Assembly: GCA_020627825.1 (NCBI GenBank)
Contig: JAHDGD010000008.1
Coordinates: 1 to 55,936 of the forward strand
DNA: 55,936 bases
Direction of reading: 5' to 3'
Source: Saprospiraceae bacterium
GTDB lineage: Bacteria; Bacteroidota; Bacteroidia; Chitinophagales; Saprospiraceae
This document shows positions 1-9,974 of the stretch, piece by piece; within the stretch, counting starts at the first letter, position 1; each line of letters begins with the position of its first letter. The notes below the pieces were generated by a model. It was not told the origin of the DNA. It worked only from the letters and a program-made list of their open reading frames with translations, and searched no databases. Position numbers and translations under genes: made by a program.

Positions 1-3000
1 AGCGTATGCTGGTACTTCAGAAATATCACATACCGCAACTAAATCAGTAGGACAACTAATCTCAGGAGGATTTCCACAAACAAACATTGATAAACAAACT
101 GGCTGAGTAAATCCAAATTCGTCTTGTACTTGCACTGTAATATTATCCATTCCAGTAAATCCAACTAAACCTTCATAAGTAAAACAAAGTGAATTAGTAG
201 GAATCGTTATGGGACCAGAATCAGGTGAGTCTATGATAGCAGAAATTTGTTGATTTCCAGAACAGCTATTTGCAATAATACAATGTTCTAATGTCTGGCC
301 ACCGCAAATTGTATCTAAGAAATACTCTACTGTTGGTTGAAGAGTTTCAGGGTGTGTAATTTCAATTTTATCTTTAAAGCTAGTTAAATAACCAAAAGTT
401 CCACCTGAAGAATTCCCAACGAATTGAGAAGCTGTAAAGAACTCGTCACATTCGACCACATTGTAAGCCGATAGATCATTGTTTAAAAATTGAACTATAG
501 AATATCCCGATAGACCAGGAATTGCTTGTGCTGTCGCAAAATTGGTATAAGGCTGACCATTCAAAGTTAAACTGCTCAATCCGGAATTAGGAACTATAAT
601 TGTTGCTTCGTTTCGAGTACTGTTAGGAAATTCAAAAAATTCAACATAAGAATCTCCTCTACAGCCATCCACTGGCGCTGCTATTGCCATCCCAATTTCA
701 CCATTATTTTGAACAGATCCAAATTGGTAAAGATATGCAGGTTGAGAAGTTTCAATGTAATGAATTGAACCATTGGGACCAGGCATATTATAGGTATAAA
801 ATTCTCCAGCATTTAGTGTTGCTACAGGAGTTGCCGAACCGTTAATAAACACATTTGTATTACCTGTAATAGCAACAACATTGGCATAATTTGCAGGACT
901 AGGATTAGTATCATCAGATCCTCTTGTCACAACGTAATCTGTCCCTAAAATACAAGTAGGAACTAATTGATCAGCACCTCCATCACGTCCATTCCCTCCA
1001 GAACATTGTCTTGAATGTTGAGAACCTGAAATCACTGCAATAGGTCTATTTGATGTAATTAAAGAGCCAGTGTGTGATGCATTATTATCATCATCTTTTA
1101 TCAAATAAGTTTCTCCTGCATCAAGCAAAACACTATGATTCAAAGGAACACCTTCCATATCGACAGTAAAATTGAAATTAACCGTTGTATTATTTTCAAC
1201 TGCCATTACTGAGATAAAATGATTTTCTCTCTTGCCCACATTTGGATCACCACATGTATTCGTTTGGCTACCTGTTCTAAATCTTTGTCCAAGTGCTTGT
1301 TCACCTTTGATGGTAACCATCAATTTGTTATTGTTTGCAGCTATCCTATAAATAACTTGGACTAGTTGATCTGATTCTACAATAAGGCCTTTATCATCTT
1401 GAACAGTATTATTATTTATTGTCTGTAAAAGAAAGTCATCATCAACATCGATAACAGTTGGGGTTCCCGAAACAACTGTATAATTCTGATTGAAAGTTGT
1501 ACCATCCCCAGTTCTAACATTAACATTTGCACTTCCAAAAGGAGTTGAAATTACTAAACTTGCGGGTCTTGTATAAATATTAGGATTGCCATTATGGTTC
1601 TCATTCATTCGCCAAACAGGTGGAATAAAATAGAATTGGTTCTTATTACAATCAAGAGAAAATGCAGGGGCACTACAAGGGCAATTCGGATCATCTTCAT
1701 CAATTGCACCATTTCCATCATTATCTATTCCATCGTTACAACATTCACATGAAACGTCAAAAACTTGTTGAGCTGAATTTGTATTTCCGCAAGCATCTGT
1801 TGCAATCCAAGTTCTAGTCACTGTATAAATCACAGAGTTACAAGTTAAATCAAATGTCTGTGTTGATTCTTCTGTCATAATGACTGAAGTTTCTCCAGGA
1901 CAATTGTCTGTAGCATATATTACATCAGGACTAAATATTTGTACTTCAGCTATACTTAATCTTTGATTATCTCTATCCAATTGAACTCTTACATATCTTG
2001 CATCTGCATTTATTTCAAAAGTATGAGATCCGACAATTGCTGGATTTAAATAATCCCACGTCACACCTGCTTGATTTTTTGTGACATCAGGATCAGTAGA
2101 TGTAAATGGTGTATTTGATGCAAAGACATAAACACGCCTTGTCCGATTTAAACAACAATCTGTTCTATTCCATACAACGACATCACCAATACTTTCAGAA
2201 TTCCCTAAATCAATATCTACATAAGGATGATCTTGTTGTTGTGTAAGATTTACGGACCCTCCACTAAATACTCCACTTGTATTTCCATCAATTACACGAC
2301 TCGCAACAGCGCCATTTGCTGTACTACTTTGAGTTGCAGTACCATTTAAAGCAAGATTTGTATTATCCATAGGGCCACTAGAAATGATAGGAGGATCTGG
2401 AACGTCTTGGCAAACTAAAGTAACATCAGATGGTATATTAACTAAGACAGGTGGTTCGACATCCACAACTGTAATTGTATGTGTGAAGGTAGTATTATTA
2501 CCGCATAAATCTGATAATTGATAGGTCCTAACATACTCTATAGGACAAGTATTTCCATTTGCTACTTCTGAAAGAAATACGATCGTTGAAGTATCAATAC
2601 CACAGTTATCATTAGCATTTCCACCAGCAGAAATAAAATCTTGATAATATTGCAATGGCAATAAATTCCCTATTTCACAATCTACATCTATATCAGGTAG
2701 ATTTGAAATTATAGGATCGGTGCTGTCATCGATAATAATTGATTGTAAACAAGTTGCGGTATTTCCACAAAGATCTCTAATTTCATAAATTCTTTCAATA
2801 GTTTCAGGACAAGTGTTCTTATCAGAACTTTCACTTAATAAAACTAGATAACTATCATCAACTCCACAATTATCATTGTAAGATCCACCATCAGCTTGTA
2901 GTTCTGCTAACGTGGAATACGGTGGAACATCAATTATTGAACAATCTGTATTCAGATTGGGAGGGCAAATAAGTTCAGGTGCTATATTATCGTCCAATGT

Positions 3001-6000
3001 AATTGTTTGTTCGCAAGTAGCAGTATTCCCACATAAATCAGAAATGATATATGTTCTAACAATTATTTCTGGACATGAATTTCCATTTGAAACTTCTGAT
3101 AAAAGAGAAAATGAGGATTGGTCAACCTGACAATTATCTGAAATCGACCCTCCATCATTTAAAAAAGTACTATAATTATAAGGGATCAACTCACTAATAT
3201 CACAAACTGCTGTAAGGTTTGGTGGGCAAACAATAACAGGGTCTATATCATCAATAACCGTAATTATTTGAGAACAAGTTGCGCTATTACCACAATCATC
3301 TTCTATTAAATACACTCTTGTAAATTGCTCTGGGCAATTGTTCCCATCACTTGTTTGGCTTAGCATCGTAAAAGAGCTTGCATCCACACCACAATTATCA
3401 GAGGCCATTCCTCCTGCACTTTCAAATTCAGCTAAACTTGCAAAAGATGGATATGAAGAAATTTCACAATTAATATCAACATTAGCTGGACATGAAATTA
3501 CGGGATCAATAATATCATCAACAGTAATAGTTTGCGTACATGTACCAAGATTACCACAAGCATCTTGGATCGCATAAGTTCTTATAATTTCTGCTCCACA
3601 CCCTGTACCATTATTAACTTCGGATATTAATCCAAAAGTTGATTCAATTACTGCACAATTATCAGATGCAGAACCTCCTGCGGCTTGAAATTCTGCAAAA
3701 GAAGAGTAAATGGGAACTTCCGAAGCATCACATTCTGCCGTCATGTCAGAAGGGCAATTGAGTACAGGATTTTCAATATCATTTATAGTTATAGACTGTT
3801 CGCAAGTAGTTGAATTACCACATTGGTCCGAAATAACATAAATTCTAGTAAAAATTTCAGGACACGACCCTGCAGAAGTTTCACTCAATAAAATAAATGA
3901 AGATTCATCTACACTACAATTATCTGATGTTCCACCACCTGCAGATACGAATTCATTATAATTATTATAAGGAGGTATTTCTGATATATCGCAAACTCCT
4001 GACAAATTGGATGGACAAATAATTCCAGGAGGTTCCGTATCATTTATAATTAAAGTATGTTCAGCCGTTGCACTATTGCCACAAAGATCCTCAACATAAT
4101 AAACTCTAATAATTGTTTCAGGACAACTCAACCCATTTGAATTTTCGGACAGCATTGTAAAACTTGAGAAATTCAGCTCACAATTATCTGTAATTGATCC
4201 ACCAGCAATAATAAAATCATCTACAATATTAAATGGTGGCGAAGTAATAAGATCACATTCTTGTAACTCATTTGGTGGTGATGTCATTACTGGGCCAATA
4301 TTATCTTCAACAGTAATACTATGAGTACATGTTCCTGTATTTCCGCATTCATCGGCAATAACATAAACTCTTTCGTAGACTTCAGGACAACCTGAATTAG
4401 ATGAAGTTTCAGATAACAAAGAAAAACTAGAAGGTACAATATCGCAATTATCATTAACCACTCCTCCTGCAGCTTGAAATTCTGCTAATGATGAAAATGA
4501 AGGAACATCGTTAATTTCGCATTCTGTTGTCACTGGACTAGGGCAAGAGATTATAGGGTCTTCTGTATCGTCAATACTTATAGTCTGTGTAGTGGTTGCT
4601 GTATTACCGCAATCGTCAGCAATAAAATAAATCCTTTCAACAATTTGAGGACAAGAACCAGAAGAAACTTCACTTAAAAGACTAAATGAATTTTCATTTA
4701 TTCCACAATTATCACTTGCAGACCCTCCATTTGCTATTAATTCAGCATAAGTATTGTAAGGAGGATAATCTAAGATAGAGCAAAGGCCATCAAAATCTGA
4801 CAATCCTGTTAAGGATGGATTTTCATCATCGTCTATTACTATAACTTGTTCACAAGTACCCACATTACCACATAAATCTGAAATGGAATAAATTCTAGTT
4901 ATGGTCTCTGGACAAGTATTTCCATCAGAAGACTCCACATAACTAAAAGACGATTCTATTAAAGTACAATTATCCATAGCTACACCACCTGCTGCTTGAA
5001 ATTCAGTAAATGATAGGTAAGCCGGTGTTTCAGAAACATCACATACAGCTACTAAATCTGAAGGACAGCTTATGCTAGGTAGTGTTTGATCATCAATTTC
5101 AATAACTTCTACGCAAGTGCCTATGTTACCACATAAATCAGAGATAGAATAAATTCTTGAGATTGTTTCAGGACAAGTACCACCATCTGAAATTTCTGCA
5201 AATGAAAAAGAAGCTTCTAAAAGTGTACAATTATCACTTGATGTTCCTCCGGCATCTTGAAAATCAGAAAAACTAAGATAAGGAGGATGTTCAGAAATGT
5301 CGCAAACAGAAATAAAATCGGTTGGACAACTTATTTCAGGCAAAGTTACATCATCTATTTCAATTACGTGTTCACAAGTTGAAGTGTTTCCACAAAGATC
5401 TTCAACTTGATAAATTCTTGTGTAAAGTGTGGGGCAGTTTGAACCATTGGAAATTTCGGCTATAAGCATAAAACCAGCTATATCGCAATTATCGCTAATT
5501 ACACCTCCAGCAGCTTCAAAATCAGTTCTATTGTCATAAGGCGGAACATCTGAAATATCACATTCAGACATAATACTAGGTGGACATTCTATCACAGGAT
5601 CTGTGGTGTCTTCAATTGTAACAGTCTGTATATGAGACCCTGTATTACCACATAAATCGCTTATCTGAAAGGTTCTAAGAATTGTGGTTGCACAGCCCGA
5701 AGTTGATGTAGATTCACCGATCATAACAAAAGACGATTCATCCAGCCCACAGTTATCGTTAGCTGTACCTCCAACTGCTTGAAATTCATCAAATGTAGTA
5801 GGTGGTGTTGAAATTGCAGGATCATCTCCACATTGGTCATCTAGATCAGGGATAAAGAGAATAGGTCCCTCCAGATCACTCACTGTTATAACATGATTTA
5901 CAGTTGCTGAATTACCACATTGATCAAAAACTGCATAGGTTCTTAAAATTGTATTTTCACAACCTCCTGTATCTGCTTCTCCTATAAAAAGAAAATTATC

Positions 6001-6555
6001 TAAATCCAAACAAACATCAACCGCAATGCCACCCGCTGCTACGAATTCAGCAAAAGTTGTAAACGGTTCAGTTGTGCTGCTGCATACTTCAGAAATAGGA
6101 GTAGGTGCAGTTAATACAGGTGGATCTGTATCATCTAATTCTAAATAATGATCACAAGTTGCTGTGTTACCACAAACATCCTCTATAATGTAGGTTCTAA
6201 TGATTCTTTTACAGATTGTGCTGTTATCTTCTGTTTGTGACAGAAGGGCAAATGTTCCTGGGACAATAGGACAGGTAATATCATCTGAAATTGCTAAACC
6301 ACCGAAACTGGAAAACTCCACGAAAGTATTAAAAGGTGGAAAAAGAGATTCATCGCAAACAAAAGGTATTGTTGGCGGACAAGACATGGTGATGGCAACA
6401 GCATTTGCACTAGCTTGAGGAGAGACAATAGAATCATTGTTAATAGATACAAGTGTATCTACATCCATATTGGGATTTGTATTAAAATCATTTAAGTTAA
6501 ATGAATATAATACAGCAACAATTACTACAAAACTTAGTATCCGTAGTTTGCTCAT
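1..6555 (-). CDS. Giant secreted HYR-repeat surface protein with fucolectin-like and IgGFc-binding-like domains (3' end outside window)
   Basis: Open from ATG at 6555 to the window edge: 2185 codons, no stop, no C-terminus visible. Residues 4-20 form a hydrophobic export signal. About residues 50-1370 are fifteen cysteine-containing HYR-like repeats of about 87 residues, each with an AGG..DNC turn, a CPE/TYxIxDxCGN block and a DDxxP end. Residues about 1395-1535 look like an F5/8C or fucolectin (FTP) domain (VDIDLG, then WNRTDCCLNR). Around 1605-1622 is an acidic putative metal-binding motif, DGIDNDGNGAIDEDD. Residues about 1635-2035 resemble the IgGFc-binding N-terminal domain (SGSQHSRQC, DYVVTRG). 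Another HYR-like unit begins at the edge. In this phylum such proteins are normally exported by type IX secretion and act as adhesins; a C-terminal sorting domain is expected beyond the window, which is inference. The specific ligand is unknown. Confidence 0.88.
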   Translation of the reverse strand, partial: MSKLRILSFVVIVAVLYSFNLNDFNTNPNMDVDTLVSINNDSIVSPQASANAVAITMSCPPTIPFVCDESLFPPFNTFVEFSSFGGLAISDDITCPIVPGTFALLSQTEDNSTICKRIIRTYIIEDVCGNTATCDHYLELDDTDPPVLTAPTPISEVCSSTTEPFTTFAEFVAAGGIAVDVCLDLDNFLFIGEADTGGCENTILRTYAVFDQCGNSATVNHVITVSDLEGPILFIPDLDDQCGDDPAISTPPTTFDEFQAVGGTANDNCGLDESSFVMIGESTSTSGCATTILRTFQISDLCGNTGSHIQTVTIEDTTDPVIECPPSIMSECDISDVPPYDNRTDFEAAGGVISDNCDIAGFMLIAEISNGSNCPTLYTRIYQVEDLCGNTSTCEHVIEIDDVTLPEISCPTDFISVCDISEHPPYLSFSDFQDAGGTSSDNCTLLEASFSFAEISDGGTCPETISRIYSISDLCGNIGTCVEVIEIDDQTLPSISCPSDLVAVCDVSETPAYLSFTEFQAAGGVAMDNCTLIESSFSYVESSDGNTCPETITRIYSISDLCGNVGTCEQVIVIDDDENPSLTGLSDFDGLCSILDYPPYNTYAELIANGGSASDNCGINENSFSLLSEVSSGSCPQIVERIYFIADDCGNTATTTQTISIDDTEDPIISCPSPVTTECEINDVPSFSSLAEFQAAGGVVNDNCDIVPSSFSLLSETSSNSGCPEVYERVYVIADECGNTGTCTHSITVEDNIGPVMTSPPNELQECDLITSPPFNIVDDFIIAGGSITDNCELNFSSFTMLSENSNGLSCPETIIRVYYVEDLCGNSATAEHTLIINDTEPPGIICPSNLSGVCDISEIPPYNNYNEFVSAGGGTSDNCSVDESSFILLSETSAGSCPEIFTRIYVISDQCGNSTTCEQSITINDIENPVLNCPSDMTAECDASEVPIYSSFAEFQAAGGSASDNCAVIESTFGLISEVNNGTGCGAEIIRTYAIQDACGNLGTCTQTITVDDIIDPVISCPANVDINCEISSYPSFASLAEFESAGGMASDNCGVDASSFTMLSQTSDGNNCPEQFTRVYLIEDDCGNSATCSQIITVIDDIDPVIVCPPNLTAVCDISELIPYNYSTFLNDGGSISDNCQVDQSSFSLLSEVSNGNSCPEIIVRTYIISDLCGNTATCEQTITLDDNIAPELICPPNLNTDCSIIDVPPYSTLAELQADGGSYNDNCGVDDSYLVLLSESSDKNTCPETIERIYEIRDLCGNTATCLQSIIIDDSTDPIISNLPDIDVDCEIGNLLPLQYYQDFISAGGNANDNCGIDTSTIVFLSEVANGNTCPIEYVRTYQLSDLCGNNTTFTHTITVVDVEPPVLVNIPSDVTLVCQDVPDPPIISSGPMDNTNLALNGTATQSSTANGAVASRVIDGNTSGVFSGGSVNLTQQQDHPYVDIDLGNSESIGDVVVWNRTDCCLNRTRRVYVFASNTPFTSTDPDVTKNQAGVTWDYLNPAIVGSHTFEINADARYVRVQLDRDNQRLSIAEVQIFSPDVIYATDNCPGETSVIMTEESTQTFDLTCNSVIYTVTRTWIATDACGNTNSAQQVFDVSCECCNDGIDNDGNGAIDEDDPNCPCSAPAFSLDCNKNQFYFIPPVWRMNENHNGNPNIYTRPASLVISTPFGSANVNVRTGDGTTFNQNYTVVSGTPTVIDVDDDFLLQTINNNTVQDDKGLIVESDQLVQVIYRIAANNNKLMVTIKGEQALGQRFRTGSQTNTCGDPNVGKRENHFISVMAVENNTTVNFNFTVDMEGVPLNHSVLLDAGETYLIKDDDNNASHTGSLITSNRPIAVISGSQHSRQCSGGNGRDGGADQLVPTCILGTDYVVTRGSDDTNPSPANYANVVAITGNTNVFINGSATPVATLNAGEFYTYNMPGPNGSIHYIETSQPAYLYQFGSVQNNGEIGMAIAAPVDGCRGDSYVEFFEFPNSTRNEATIIVPNSGLSSLTLNGQPYTNFATAQAIPGLSGYSIVQFLNNDLSAYNVVECDEFFTASQFVGNSSGGTFGYLTSFKDKIEITHPETLQPTVEYFLDTICGGQTLEHCIIANSCSGNQQISAIIDSPDSGPITIPTNSLCFTYEGLVGFTGMDNITVQVQDEFGFTQPVCLSMFVCGNPPEISCPTDLVAVCDISEVPAYA
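2400..6400 (-). repeat. Fifteen tandem HYR-like repeats within the giant protein
   Basis: The codons for the conserved DxCGN motif recur near 2500, 2768, 3030, 3287, 3553, 3817, 4075, 4343, 4602, 4866, 5128, 5388, 5647, 5911 and 6170. The mean spacing is about 262 bp (87 residues), varying by only a few codons. The copies are clearly related in protein but much diverged in DNA, so the array looks old and selected rather than recently amplified. Each unit carries several cysteines, which suggests disulphide-stabilised Ig-like modules forming a long stalk. Confidence 0.85.
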
Positions 6556-6579
6556 AAAAAATTGACCTATTCTCTGTTG

Positions 6580-6587
6580 CAAATATA
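6580..6587 (-). promoter_or_regulatory. Candidate -7 box for the giant surface protein
   Basis: On the minus strand this reads TATATTTG, matching the Bacteroidota -7 consensus TAnnTTTG. It lies 24 bases before the ATG at 6555, predicting a leader of roughly 17-20 nt. No clear -33 TTG is visible. Confidence 0.5.
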
Positions 6588-6776
6588 ACAAATTTCCATA
6601 TATATAGAAATCATATATATGTAAATGATTTATAATTTTAACATTCCAACACAATCATTTACACTACTAATAGGACACAAAAAATGATAGCGAACAGAAG
6701 AAAAATCTAATTTTTTTTACTTGGGGATCCTCCAAATCGACACAATGTAAAATAGTTTACATTTAGAGTATAGGGG

Positions 6777-7451
6777 TTATTTAATGGAATCAACAAATTC
6801 TGCAGGGCTGACAATTTCAGATCTAATTACTCCTGAAAGGGTCAATTCAAATTCTTTCTGTTTTGCATCAGAATATACCGTTACTGTTGCTTTTTGACCT
6901 CCTAATCGATCTTTGCTATTAAATCGGACCGAAATATTACCACTTTTTCCAGGTTCTATTGGTAAAAATGGAAAAACAGGAGTTGTGCATCCACAAGATG
7001 CAACGGCATTAGAAATATTTATAGGTGCATTTCCTTTATTTATAAAACGAAATGTATGATCTACAATTTCACCTACCTCTATGAATCCAAAATCATATTC
7101 TGTATGGTCAAAGCTTAATATGCCTTTCTTAATAGGCTTTGGTTTAGCTACTACAGCTTTTTTTGCTGCATTCTCACTTTTTTTCCTATCGCTTTGCTTT
7201 TTGACTTTAGTAGGGGTAATTTCAGTCTTTACTCCTTCTTGACTTTCTTCAATTTTCGATTCTTCTTGAATTGAAAATTCTTTTACCACGACATTTGATT
7301 TTTCAGGAACTTCTGAAGTTAACTTCTTTTCTACTGCTTTTTCTTGTGGCATTAATTTTTCGTCAACTTTATCCTTACATGAACTGAATAAGAAAAGAGT
7401 AAAAACAACTAAACAATAGAATGAAATGTGAGTAATTTGGCTAGACATCAT
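6777..7451 (-). CDS. DUF1573-domain lipoprotein
   Basis: 224 residues. A hydrophobic N-terminus ends in the lipobox LFSS-C (Cys25), so the mature protein should be lipid-anchored. Residues 27-108 are a Lys/Glu-rich, low-complexity linker. Residues 113-210 form a DUF1573 Ig-like domain with the hallmark SCGCTTP segment near 152-158 and a typical VxF.N.GxxPI core. DUF1573 proteins are abundant Bacteroidota envelope proteins of unsettled function, probably structural or surface-binding. The start codon overlaps the stop of the upstream CHU_C-domain gene by 4 nt (ATGA), so the two are probably translationally coupled. A second ATG follows immediately; either could serve as the start. Confidence 0.85.
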   Translation of the reverse strand: MMSSQITHISFYCLVVFTLFLFSSCKDKVDEKLMPQEKAVEKKLTSEVPEKSNVVVKEFSIQEESKIEESQEGVKTEITPTKVKKQSDRKKSENAAKKAVVAKPKPIKKGILSFDHTEYDFGFIEVGEIVDHTFRFINKGNAPINISNAVASCGCTTPVFPFLPIEPGKSGNISVRFNSKDRLGGQKATVTVYSDAKQKEFELTLSGVIRSEIVSPAEFVDSIK

Positions 7452-8650
7452 CTTAAAATTGAAATGTTTCCTGTTTTGACTAATTCTTCACCTTCACATA
7501 TATATACTATCTTATACAATAACATAGAAGATTGAACAGCTTGTCCTTTATAATTCCCATCCCACTCATCGGATTTATTAGTTGTCCTAAAAACAACTTC
7601 GCCCCAACGGTTGAAGATTTCAAATGTTTTCAATTCTTGAACAATAAATCCATTTAAGATATGGAAGGTTTCATTTATACCGTCACCATTTGGAGTAAAA
7701 ACATTTGGTAAAATTAAATCATCACATTGAAGATCATTTGGATCAATCACGATAATTCTAATTGTATCCGTTGATATGCATTGAGACCCACTAGCATCTG
7801 TAAAAGATGCAACATAATCGGTCGTTTCAATCCCCTCCAACAAAATCGTATCAGATGAAACATCATTTATACCTAACGCTGGAGACCAAAAGACTGTGTT
7901 GTTGCAATTTCCTACACTATTAATGGTAATTTCATCTCCAACAAATAAAGTTGTATCTCTACTAAGGATCTCATTATTGGGGATGTATAATTCTGAAGCG
8001 CGAAATTGTTGAATAAATTGATTAAAAAACTTCAACTCGTCAATTTGGCCTAAAAACTCGTTCGAAATGACAGACACACAGGGACCATGGCCAATATTTA
8101 TAGGAAATTTATTTCCTATTTGGATATCAAATGCAGAATTAACTTCTGCCTTTAGTTCTCCATTAATGTAGATGAAAAAATCATTTATATTTCTTGAAAT
8201 TATGATATGTTGCCAACATTTATTTTCGTCTACAGTAGCTCGTAAAGAAATTGTACGCTGGATTGATTGGCTCATTTCCATTATTACTTCTCCACTACCT
8301 TCTAAATAATACACTCTAAATGTACTATCACTTGAACAATTATCTCCAACACTAATTAATTCTTGCACAGGGGAGGAGGCGTTTGTTTTGAAATAAAAAC
8401 TAATTCCGAAATCATCAGCAAATATCTCGCTAATCATCGTATCAGCAGATAAATCTGTTTGATCACTTAACACAAAACTCTCCTCTTCGATTCCACATTG
8501 ACAAGAAGGAAAAAACGGTGTAGTTATGTCATCAAAAAAACCATTTTCTTCGGATAGATCACAGTCCAAACTATATTCTGCAATTGGCTGTTGGCCAAAA
8601 AGTAAGCAAGTAGAATAAATGAAAAATGAAATTAATACTAATTCTCTCAT
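7448..8650 (-). CDS. Secreted LamG-like protein with type B (CHU_C) T9SS sorting domain
   Basis: 400 residues. The signal peptide covers residues 1 to about 19. Residues 23-212 resemble a LamG/concanavalin A-like lectin fold (FGISFYFKT; DFFIYINGEL; GQIDELKFFN). Residues 232-302 look like an Ig/PKD-like module. Residues 313-400 are a gliding motility-associated C-terminal domain, with the diagnostic LPNVFTPNGDGINE and IFNRWGEVVF segments. This domain class is the type B sorting signal recognised by the type IX secretion system, so the product should be exported across the outer membrane and stay attached or be released. Its ligand is unknown but the LamG-like part suggests carbohydrate or protein binding. 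It follows the YbaB-like gene after 8 nt and overlaps the DUF1573 gene, consistent with an operon. Confidence 0.85.
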   Translation of the reverse strand: MRELVLISFFIYSTCLLFGQQPIAEYSLDCDLSEENGFFDDITTPFFPSCQCGIEEESFVLSDQTDLSADTMISEIFADDFGISFYFKTNASSPVQELISVGDNCSSDSTFRVYYLEGSGEVIMEMSQSIQRTISLRATVDENKCWQHIIISRNINDFFIYINGELKAEVNSAFDIQIGNKFPINIGHGPCVSVISNEFLGQIDELKFFNQFIQQFRASELYIPNNEILSRDTTLFVGDEITINSVGNCNNTVFWSPALGINDVSSDTILLEGIETTDYVASFTDASGSQCISTDTIRIIVIDPNDLQCDDLILPNVFTPNGDGINETFHILNGFIVQELKTFEIFNRWGEVVFRTTNKSDEWDGNYKGQAVQSSMLLYKIVYICEGEELVKTGNISILR

Positions 8651-8658
8651 TAACGTAT

Positions 8659-8964
8659 TTAAGATCCAAATAAGCCACCAATACCACCTGGCAACATATC
8701 ATTTAATAAATTAGAGCTTTCGCTGTTTGCTTTTTCATCGGCTTTAGCCATAGCTCTGTTAAGATGAACCAGTAACATATCTATCAATTCTTCTTTTCTC
8801 TCAAGGTTTACTAACTCTTCAGGAAAATCAATATTTTTTATTTCTTTTAATGCATTCAGTTCGATACTATAACCTTCCTCTTTATAATTAATTATAGTTT
8901 GCTTCAATTTATTTTGAAGTTCTTCCTGCTTTTGCTGCATGTTTCCCATTAAATCTCCGAACAT
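8659..8964 (-). CDS. YbaB/EbfC-family DNA-binding protein
   Basis: 101 residues, close to the usual 100-110 for the family. It has the expected start (MFGDLMGNMQQKQEEL), a central beta strand region (YSIELNALKEIKNIDF) and a C-terminal amphipathic helix (LLVHLNRAMAKADE), ending in a Gly-rich tail. YbaB/EbfC proteins are small dimeric nucleoid-associated proteins; in many bacteria the gene lies between dnaX and recR, which is not the case here. It starts 6 nt after the antiporter gene's stop and is probably cotranscribed with it. The match is by overall pattern and the function is family-level only. Confidence 0.75.
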   Translation of the reverse strand: MFGDLMGNMQQKQEELQNKLKQTIINYKEEGYSIELNALKEIKNIDFPEELVNLERKEELIDMLLVHLNRAMAKADEKANSESSNLLNDMLPGGIGGLFGS

Positions 8965-8970
8965 AATACT

Positions 8971-9894
8971 TTATTTTATGACTAGATACATATAATATCC
9001 ATAAAAAATCAACAACATGGCTCCTTCAGCTCTTGAAATTCGTCTTGAATAAGTTACAAGTGCAAATATAAAAGTGACGGCAACCATAAATGGTATACTA
9101 ATACTTATAATTTCAGGAGAGAATTTTAGTTCACCAAACAACCTACAAATACCAATAACTGCATATGTATTAAATATATTTGACCCTAAGACATTCCCTA
9201 CTGCGATCTCTTGTTTTCCTTTGCGTGCCGCCTGTACACTTACCACAACCTCAGGAAGAGAGGTTCCTAAAGCCAATACCGTAAGCGAAATTACGTCTTT
9301 GGGGACACCCGCAAAAAAACTAATCATTTCAATTGCTTTTACAACTCCGCTTGCTCCTAAAGAAACTAATGCACCAGTAAGCAATAAAATAAATACATCT
9401 TTCCATTGAAACTGTGACTTTTCTTTTTGCTCATCTTCTGAATCATCTTTACTAAAAGTGCTTAAAATAAAGACAACTAATGCTATACAGAATAGTATTC
9501 CTTCAAAAATTGAAAATTGACCATCTCTTAAAGTAAACATGAGAAATACAGCAGAGATCAAAAGAATCGGCATATCCAAATTCATCAGATTTCGAGAAAT
9601 CTCAATTCTCCCAGCATAAACAATCGTAACCCCAAGAACTAAAAGGATATTGGTAATATTACTCCCAATTACTGTCGCGCCTACAATTTCAGAATTATCT
9701 GAGAGAGTGGACACAATTCCAGTTGCTAGTTCTGGCAAAGATGTTCCGCAAGCCACAATCGTAACACCTATTATAAATGGTGAAATTCCGAAAGCTAATC
9801 CTATCCTTTCAGCTGCATCTACGAAAAAATCACTTGACTTCAATAAAACAATGAGCGCTCCAACAAACAATCCTAAATACAGTAATAATTCCAT
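8971..9894 (-). CDS. CaCA-family calcium/sodium antiporter (YrbG-like)
   Basis: 307 residues from the ATG at 9894. A longer frame opens at 9951, but the start at 9894 begins the first membrane helix (MELLLYLGLFVGALIV) and follows a candidate -7 box at 9916-9923 that lies inside the longer frame. There are about ten transmembrane segments in two inverted halves. Each half carries the ion-binding alpha-repeat signature: GTSLPELATG near residue 50 and GTSLPEVVVS in the second half, each with the essential Glu. An acidic cytoplasmic loop (KDDSEDEQKEKS) separates the halves. This is the standard architecture of K+-independent Ca2+/Na+ exchangers of the inner membrane. The gene diverges from tatC. 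Confidence 0.9.
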   Translation of the reverse strand: MELLLYLGLFVGALIVLLKSSDFFVDAAERIGLAFGISPFIIGVTIVACGTSLPELATGIVSTLSDNSEIVGATVIGSNITNILLVLGVTIVYAGRIEISRNLMNLDMPILLISAVFLMFTLRDGQFSIFEGILFCIALVVFILSTFSKDDSEDEQKEKSQFQWKDVFILLLTGALVSLGASGVVKAIEMISFFAGVPKDVISLTVLALGTSLPEVVVSVQAARKGKQEIAVGNVLGSNIFNTYAVIGICRLFGELKFSPEIISISIPFMVAVTFIFALVTYSRRISRAEGAMLLIFYGYYMYLVIK

Positions 9895-9915
9895 ATGGAT
9901 GATTTTAAAATCGCA

Positions 9916-9923
9916 CAAATATA
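9916..9923 (-). promoter_or_regulatory. Candidate -7 box for the antiporter/YbaB operon
   Basis: Minus-strand TATATTTG, matching TAnnTTTG, lies 22 bases before the ATG at 9894. It supports the shorter antiporter start because the longer frame would include this box. Confidence 0.5.
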
Positions 9924-9974
9924 AATTAAAGAGAATTAAAACCATGGACAAGAAGGAAATTCAATGACTTGTCG

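Noticed and set aside
2400-6400. Regular spacing of about 262 bp as a CRISPR or satellite array
   Set aside because: It is protein-coding in one frame, with protein-level conservation and no identical short repeats.
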